The translations under genes were made by a program, and so were the position numbers. Of a DNA stretch of 64,000 bases, positions 59,371 through 64,000 are shown one piece after another. The DNA lies in contig NZ_JBIFNP010000001.1 in assembly GCF_043945595.1 (NCBI RefSeq), forward strand, positions 4,526,001 through 4,590,000. Direction: 5' to 3'. The notes under the pieces were generated by a model. The model searched no databases and was not told the origin of the DNA. It saw only the letters and a list, made by a program, of their open reading frames with translations. Source of the stretch: Paenibacillus_S sp043945595 (GTDB lineage: Bacteria > Bacillota > Bacilli > Paenibacillales > NBRC-103111). How positions within the stretch are numbered: the first letter of the stretch is position 1; every line of letters starts with the position of its first letter.

Positions 59371-61440
59371 TTAGCGGGTGAAAGCAGCAGGTACGCCGCC
59401 GTCGATCGTCAGCATGCAGCCTGTCGTTTTGTCCGCTTTCGAAGAAGCGAAGAACGCGATGCCTTCCGCAATATCACGCGGATAAATGTTGACCAGCAAT
59501 GTTGTACGCTTGCGGTAGTATTCTTCCAGCTGGTCCGGCTCGATGCCATAGGCAGCGGCACGCTCATTGCGCCAGCTTCCGTTCCAAATGGCCGATCCTT
59601 GCAGGATGGCATCCGGCAGAATCGTATTGACGCGAATGCCGAATTCTCCGCCCTCTGCGGCGATGCAGCGTGCAAGATGCGCTTCCAGTGCTTTGACCGC
59701 GCTGTAGGCCGTTGCGTTTTTGCCGGCATATACCGAGTTTTTGGAGCCGACGAACACCATGTTACCGCCGATCGCCTGCTCTTTCATGATGATGAAAGCT
59801 TCGCGGGCAACAAGGAAGTAACCCGTTCCGAGCACGTTCATGTTCAGGTTCCATTCCTTCAACGAGGTTTGATCGAACGGGCTGGACGTCGCAAGCCCCG
59901 CATTGTTGACGATGATGTCAACACCGCCGTAAGTAAGAGCCGTTTGCGCATAAGCGTCTTTGATCATCTCTTCGTTCGTTACATCCATCTTCACGGCGAA
60001 TGCGCGGTTCTCGCCATACTTCGCGTTGATTTCGGAAGCGACTTTCTCAGCGCCTTCGAGGTTCAAATCCGCCAGCACCACATGTGCGCCCTCGGAAACC
60101 AGACGGCGTGCCGTTTCGCTGCCGATACCGCCCGCTCCGCCGGTGATGAAAGCAATTTTGCGGGAGAATTCGGCTTCTGCCGGAGCCAAGGACAGCTTGT
60201 AAAGCTCAAGCGGCCAGTACTCTACGTTGTAAGACTCGTTCTCGCTCAAGGAAACGAAATTGCCCAATGCCGTAGCGCCTCTCATCACTGCGATTGCGCG
60301 GTGGTACAAAGCGCCGCTGACTTGCGACATCGCCCAGCTTTTGCCGGTATTGATCATACCTACGCCCGGGATCAGAATGACGCGCGGAGCCGCTTCGAAC
60401 ATCACGTCGCCTTCATTTTTGTTACGCTCGAAGTAAGCTTTATATTCTTCTTTATAAGCTGCAATTCCTTCTTTCAGCTTCGCTTTCAAGCCGTCGACAT
60501 CTTCTGCGTTCGGCGTCCAGTCGATGAACAGCGGAACCACTTTCGTATGAACGAGGTGATCCGGGCAAGCCGCTCCAACCTGGGACAGCTGTGCCGAATT
60601 TTCTCCGCCTACGAATTGAAGCACGTCTTCCGCGTCGTCGAACGAAAGAATCATTTTCTTCGCGTCGCTTACCGCACCGCGGATCGTTGGCATGACTTGC
60701 GCCGCAATGCTTCTGCGCTGTTCCGCAGCCAAAGCACCGTGCTTCACGCCGCCGAATACTTTGCATTCGTTAATGCGGGCTTCGATGAAGCTTTCCGCTT
60801 CAGTAATGATTTTGATCGTTTGGGCATAAGCCGCTTCCGAAGTTTCGCCCCAAGTCACCAGACCGTGCTTCTCCATCAGAACAAGCTCAGCTTTAGGATT
60901 GTTTCTTACGCCTTCTGCGATCATTTTGGACAGCTTGAAGCCGGGACGGATATAAGGAACCCATACGAAACGGTCGCCAAAAATTTCGCTCGCCAGCTCT
61001 TTGCCGTTGTCTGCGCAGCAAAGACTGATGATGGAGTCCGGGTGCGTATGGTCTACATGTTTAAATGGAAGAAAAGCATGAAGCAAAGTTTCGATAGAAG
61101 CGCGCGGATGCTTCGCGTCGATCATACAGTTGGCCAGATAGGCAACCATCTCTTCGTCAGGCATTTCGTCTTTCTCGTACAGCGGACGAATGTCGTCCAT
61201 GCGCAGGCCGGTAAAATTGGACGCTTTCATCGTAGCGAGGTCGGAACCGCTGCCTTTCACGAACATGACTTCCACATCGCGGCCGCGGAAATCCTTCACG
61301 ATAGTTTTGCTCGAGGTATTGCCGCCGCCGTAATTGCAAACGCGGCGATCCGTGCCGATCAGATTGGAACGGTAAACCAGTTGATCCAGCCCTGTAGCGA
61401 GCTCTGCTGCCTTTGATGCTTCCCACAAACTTTGTACCAT
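59371..61440 (-). CDS. rhaEW: Bifunctional rhamnulose-1-phosphate aldolase/lactaldehyde dehydrogenase
   Basis: The 689-residue fusion has an N-terminal class II aldolase/adducin domain (about 1-390): CNYGGGNTSSKTIVKD, GSGSDLATMK, HAFLPFKHVDHTHPDSIISL with the Zn-binding histidines, and MEKHGLVTWGETSEAAYAQT. A C-terminal SDR domain follows from about 430: KIAFITGGAGGIGSETARRL for NAD+, NNAGLATSSPF and YSAVKALEAH with the catalytic Tyr/Lys. It cleaves rhamnulose-1-P to dihydroxyacetone phosphate and L-lactaldehyde and oxidises the latter to lactate. The start is ATG 61440 with GGAGG 6 nt upstream; the ORF extends 45 codons further but those are in the promoter. First gene of the operon. Confidence 0.92.
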   Translation of the reverse strand: MVQSLWEASKAAELATGLDQLVYRSNLIGTDRRVCNYGGGNTSSKTIVKDFRGRDVEVMFVKGSGSDLATMKASNFTGLRMDDIRPLYEKDEMPDEEMVAYLANCMIDAKHPRASIETLLHAFLPFKHVDHTHPDSIISLCCADNGKELASEIFGDRFVWVPYIRPGFKLSKMIAEGVRNNPKAELVLMEKHGLVTWGETSEAAYAQTIKIITEAESFIEARINECKVFGGVKHGALAAEQRRSIAAQVMPTIRGAVSDAKKMILSFDDAEDVLQFVGGENSAQLSQVGAACPDHLVHTKVVPLFIDWTPNAEDVDGLKAKLKEGIAAYKEEYKAYFERNKNEGDVMFEAAPRVILIPGVGMINTGKSWAMSQVSGALYHRAIAVMRGATALGNFVSLSENESYNVEYWPLELYKLSLAPAEAEFSRKIAFITGGAGGIGSETARRLVSEGAHVVLADLNLEGAEKVASEINAKYGENRAFAVKMDVTNEEMIKDAYAQTALTYGGVDIIVNNAGLATSSPFDQTSLKEWNLNMNVLGTGYFLVAREAFIIMKEQAIGGNMVFVGSKNSVYAGKNATAYSAVKALEAHLARCIAAEGGEFGIRVNTILPDAILQGSAIWNGSWRNERAAAYGIEPDQLEEYYRKRTTLLVNIYPRDIAEGIAFFASSKADKTTGCMLTIDGGVPAAFTR

Positions 61441-61471
61441 GACTATACCTCCGAGTAAATGTTTATTTGGA

Positions 61472-61544
61472 TTTGTTTTTATATTAGCACATTTGTTTTT
61501 GTTTGAATACACTAAAATCAAAAATAAACAAAAACAAAACAAAA
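61472..61544 (-). promoter_or_regulatory. Rhamnose operon promoter with repeated AACAAAAACA-type operators
   Basis: On the minus strand a -10 box TAATAT lies at 61481-61486, about 40 nt upstream of the rhaEW ATG, with TATTCA as a weak -35. A-rich repeats surround it: AAAAACAAAT (61471-61480), CAAACAAAAACAAAT (61491-61505) and, in the opposite sense, CTTTTGTTTTGTTTTTGTTT (61525-61544). Such spaced AAC(A)5 motifs around a promoter resemble operators of DeoR-family repressors, and the last gene of the operon encodes one. Confidence 0.6.
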
Positions 61545-61575
61545 GAAGCGAAGATGAATTGTGGAGCAAACCCAT

Positions 61576-62077
61576 ACGCCGGACGCTAGAGAGGGAACAG
61601 GTATGGGGCGAAAAGTTTACGTACCGTGTTTGAAGTCGTGTTCAAATATATTTAGATAAGCCTGTACGCAAATTGTGCAATCCATAAAAAGGAAGTACAA
61701 TGGAACCTGGGAAATGCGGATTCAGATAAGCGAAGAAAAACGAAAAGCCGTTAAGCCACTTCACTTGGGCCCCTATCTAAAGCCGTATAGAGGCTCTATG
61801 ATCCAAGACCCACCGACAAATGCTGAATAACTCATTATGCATTGCTCGCCGGAGCAGGGGACGTTATAGAAGATCATGTTTCGACAGAGCCCGCTTAGAG
61901 TCGTGAGAGTTAATCGACCGCGCGCATCAGGTTATGATCGGTATGTCCCCGCTCCGTGTCCGTCAGCATGGGTGAGCCGCAAATTGGGACAAGCTAAATA
62001 GCAATCCATTGGATTTTGAAGATGAACTGCTTATTTAAAACACCCTATTTTTACGGATGAAAAGGAGTTGTTTCTTG
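61576..62077. other. Intergenic region, nothing recognised
   Basis: This is a 500-nt stretch between the rhamnose operon promoter and the YdeI-like gene. I find no ORF with a ribosome site, no strong hairpin and no match to the repeat families described here. Confidence 0.5.
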
Positions 62078-62674
62078 ATGACCAACCGCACAACGAATCC
62101 GAAGGTTGATGCGTTTTTAAGTAAAGCCAAAACGTGGAAGGAAGAATACGAGAAGCTGAGGGCGATCGTTCTTGACTGCGGGCTGACCGAAGATTTTAAG
62201 TGGATGCATCCTTGTTACACGCTGGAGAATAAAAACATCGTTCTAATCCATGGATTCAAAGAATATTGCGCGCTTCTGTTCCATAAAGGCGCTTTATTAA
62301 AAGACCCCCGGGGGATTCTAATCCAGCAGACGGAGAATGTGCAGGCGGCGCGTCAGATCCGGTTCACCAATGCTGAAGAAATCGATGAATTGAAAAATAT
62401 CCTGAAAGCTTATATTCATGAAGCCATTGAAGTTGAAAAAGCCGGTTTGGAAGTGGATTTTAAAAAGCCTGCGGAATATACCGTTGCTGAAGAGCTTCAA
62501 AATAAATTCGACGAAATGCCTGCCTTGAAAACGGCCTTTGAAGCATTGACGCCGGGACGGCAAAGAGCCTACCTGCTTTATTTCTCCGAACCCAAGCAAT
62601 CCAAAACCCGGGAGTCCAGGGTCGAAAAATATGTACAGCAAATTCTCGACGGCAAGGGATTAAACGATAAATAA
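62078..62674 (+). CDS. YdeI/OmpD-associated-family protein (DUF1801-like)
   Basis: The 198-residue protein opens MTNRTTNPKVDAFLSKAKTW, then KEEYEKLRAIVLDCGLTEDF and KWMHPCYTLENKNIVLIHGF, which is the DUF1801 fold. The C-terminal YdeI domain ends FEALTPGRQRAYLLYFSEPK, then QSKTRESRVEKYVQQILDGK, with the conserved PGRQR and SRV.K. motif. The biochemical function is unknown. ATG 62078 is used because AGGAG lies 10 nt upstream; the ATG at 62057 precedes that site. Intact and monocistronic. Confidence 0.82.
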   Translation: MTNRTTNPKVDAFLSKAKTWKEEYEKLRAIVLDCGLTEDFKWMHPCYTLENKNIVLIHGFKEYCALLFHKGALLKDPRGILIQQTENVQAARQIRFTNAEEIDELKNILKAYIHEAIEVEKAGLEVDFKKPAEYTVAEELQNKFDEMPALKTAFEALTPGRQRAYLLYFSEPKQSKTRESRVEKYVQQILDGKGLNDK

Positions 62675-62682
62675 TAAAATAA

Positions 62683-62750
62683 CCCCACAAAGTGGGGCTT
62701 GTGCTTCGAAGCAGACTCAGGTACTTTGCGGGCCCCGAAAACATATAAAT
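62683..62750. repeat. Dispersed palindromic repeat family C, copy 3
   Basis: CCCCACAAAGTGGGG, GCTTGTGCTTCGAAGC and ACTTTGCGGGCCCCG follow in order, then GAAAACATATAAATT and TATCATGTT. Compared with copy 1 it lacks two bases in GGGGACCCC. It follows the YdeI-like gene by 9 nt and precedes the manA terminator. Confidence 0.8.
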
Positions 62751-62769
62751 TGTATCATGTTAAGAAAAA

Positions 62770-62788
62770 CCACAGGCTGAGCCTGCGG
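62770..62788 (-). terminator. Terminator of manA
   Basis: The stem CCGCAGGC/GCCTGTGG with a 3-nt loop is followed by TTTTTC on the minus strand. It lies 200 nt past the manA stop; the space between shows nothing else. Confidence 0.65.
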
Positions 62789-62987
62789 CAAAGGAATAAA
62801 TAAGATAAAGCTCAGGCCCCCGCCTCTAAACGCAGTGTTCTCGCATCCGTACAGCTTTTTTCCGGCGGCTGCATAGTAAGAACTTTCGGGCTCCGCTTAG
62901 AGCGGATACGGCCGCGCAGCTCCCGGCGCGCGTGCTTCGCTGCATGACGGCGGCCGGTCGAACCTCATCGCCGGGCGCTCATAAATG

Positions 62988-64000
62988 CTATGCCGGCGGG
63001 AAGCAGAGCAGCACCTGCAGCGCCTGCGCGTCGTCACCGCTGCGAATGAGCTCCAGCTCTTCGCTGTCCGCGGGAATAAAGAAAGAGTCGCCGGCCTGGA
63101 CAGACAGCTCTCCGCCCGCCCAGCTCAGCTTGCCGGAGCCCTTCACGGCGATAGCGGTAAAGAAGCTGTCCTGCGGCTTCAGGCGCCAGCGGCCTGCAAC
63201 CTCCAGCCGGTGCATGCGGAAGCAATCCGTATCCCGGCTTCCGATCAGCTGCCATTCGGAGCCTTCTTCCGTCCCCGTCAGCAAGATCGGATCCTTTTTC
63301 CAGCGCTGCATCGTTTCGTCGTAGCTAAGATCTTCATAATGAAAGCAGTCGAGCATCCGCTCGAATCCGATCCCTTGGTGGCATGCCTGATCCGGCACGG
63401 CATGGCCCCGCGGCGTCGTTCTTTCCGTACGGAGCGTCAGATCGGTCGGCTCCTGGATCTCAATTAAGAAGCAGCCGCTGCCGATCGCATGCGGCACGCC
63501 CCCCTCTACCAGAAATACCTCTCCTTCCCGTAAAGGGATTTGGTGGAGCGCATCCACCATGCCCTCGATATCCTGAGCCTCGAAAAGCTTGCGCCATACC
63601 TCGCGGGTTATGCCTGGCTTAAAGCCCATCAGCAAATAGGGCTCCACTCCATCGATCGTGCGCCCTCCGAGCACATACCAAGCCTCCGTCTTGCCGTAAT
63701 CCGACTGAAACTGTTCCTTGGCGAACTTCCGGTCCGGGTGTACTTGAATCGTCAGACGTTCACTCGAATCAAGCGCTTTCACAAGCAAGGCGGACTGTAC
63801 GCCATATTTGGCGACGTGCCCGCTTCCGAGAAAGCTTTGCGGACTGCGCTCTACCGCTTCCTTAAGCAATCGAACGGTACCGTCCGAGCCTATATATTGG
63901 CTGTAGCCTTCCGTAATGTGCTCGCGCCCTACATTAGCGGCCCGGACGAGCGAGCCGACCCAATCCTCCGGGAAAGCACCATCTGACGGCGCATCCGCCC
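62988..64000 (-). CDS. manA: Mannose-6-phosphate isomerase, class I, N-terminus beyond the window
   Basis: The zinc-dependent cupin isomerase converts mannose-6-P and fructose-6-P. The visible part reads through the right edge (ADAPSDGAFPEDWVGSLVRA upstream, then ERSPQSFLGSGHVAKYGVQS and LLVKALDSSERLTIQVHPDR). The zinc ligands sit in QVHPD, GKTEAWYVL and GVPHAIGSGCFLIEIQEPTD. The C-terminal cupin ends SWAGGELSVQAGDSFFIPAD. An apparent TTG start at 63869 is internal; the frame stays open to 64000. About 337 residues are seen, and fewer than 20 are probably missing. Confidence 0.9.
   Translation of the reverse strand, partial: ADAPSDGAFPEDWVGSLVRAANVGREHITEGYSQYIGSDGTVRLLKEAVERSPQSFLGSGHVAKYGVQSALLVKALDSSERLTIQVHPDRKFAKEQFQSDYGKTEAWYVLGGRTIDGVEPYLLMGFKPGITREVWRKLFEAQDIEGMVDALHQIPLREGEVFLVEGGVPHAIGSGCFLIEIQEPTDLTLRTERTTPRGHAVPDQACHQGIGFERMLDCFHYEDLSYDETMQRWKKDPILLTGTEEGSEWQLIGSRDTDCFRMHRLEVAGRWRLKPQDSFFTAIAVKGSGKLSWAGGELSVQAGDSFFIPADSEELELIRSGDDAQALQVLLCFPPA

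Noticed and set aside
59599..61416. 605-codon + strand ORF opposite rhaEW
   Set aside because: It is a shadow of a strongly conserved gene; the translation is Arg/His/Phe-rich with no recognisable family.

Overview
The window looks like the chromosome of an endospore-forming, Paenibacillus-like Firmicute. The reasons are a SpoVB-type flippase, a gerPA-F spore-coat operon, a GerA-type germinant receptor operon, a T-box leader, CcpA-type cre boxes, two YesM/YesN-type two-component systems beside CUT1 sugar transporters, and a B. subtilis-like rhamnose operon. No rRNA, tRNA or CRISPR array was seen. Family assignments come from reading the translations; no database search was run.

Layout. 1-2.8 kb: start of a Nudix gene, a CTN-rich low-complexity tract, a SpoVB-like flippase and a small unknown gene. 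2.9-6.6 kb: repeats and a CUT1 ABC transporter (ugpABE type). 6.7-9.4 kb: gerPABCDEF plus an Hsp20-like gene, with a second GerPD-like gene divergent. 9.5-11.05 kb: aminotransferase under a T-box. 11.2-13.65 kb: a mobile repeat and a secreted beta-helix protein. 14-19.5 kb: small membrane and secreted proteins and gerAA-AC-AB plus a small membrane gene. 19.6-24.8 kb: mobile repeat; amidohydrolase, TauE/SafE permease and solute-binding lipoprotein in one direction, divergent from a regulator that fuses a DNA-binding domain to a solute-binding domain. 24.9-30.8 kb: CUT1 transporter with its two-component system. 30.8-31.3 kb: nested repeats. 31.3-39 kb: stalk-domain protein, SDR, EamA exporter, Nudix, GNAT, DUF1835, acetyltransferase, PrmC-like methylase. 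39.1-48.6 kb: a third CUT1 transporter with two-component system and an alpha-L-rhamnosidase, with near-consensus cre boxes. 48.6-55 kb: LysR with divergent TauE/SafE, a glucosaminidase, NIPSNAP, aldo/keto reductase, minisatellite, BenE transporter. 55-61.5 kb: rhamnose operon rhaEW - ASRT-like - rhaA - rhaB - deoR. 62-64 kb: YdeI-like protein and manA running off the end.

How it fits together. The rhamnosidase/CUT1/two-component cluster and the rhamnose operon form a plausible route from rhamnosides to dihydroxyacetone phosphate and lactate. Germination genes form a second theme. The most unusual features are (a) the solute-binding protein + TauE/SafE + amidohydrolase locus with its fusion regulator, and (b) families of short palindromic mobile repeats, one copy of which is nested inside another with a visible empty site and 8-bp target duplications.

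Caution: at least twelve genes are interrupted by single-base indels. Most are consistent with one extra G or C in a short run, so many 'pseudogenes' here may be assembly errors.
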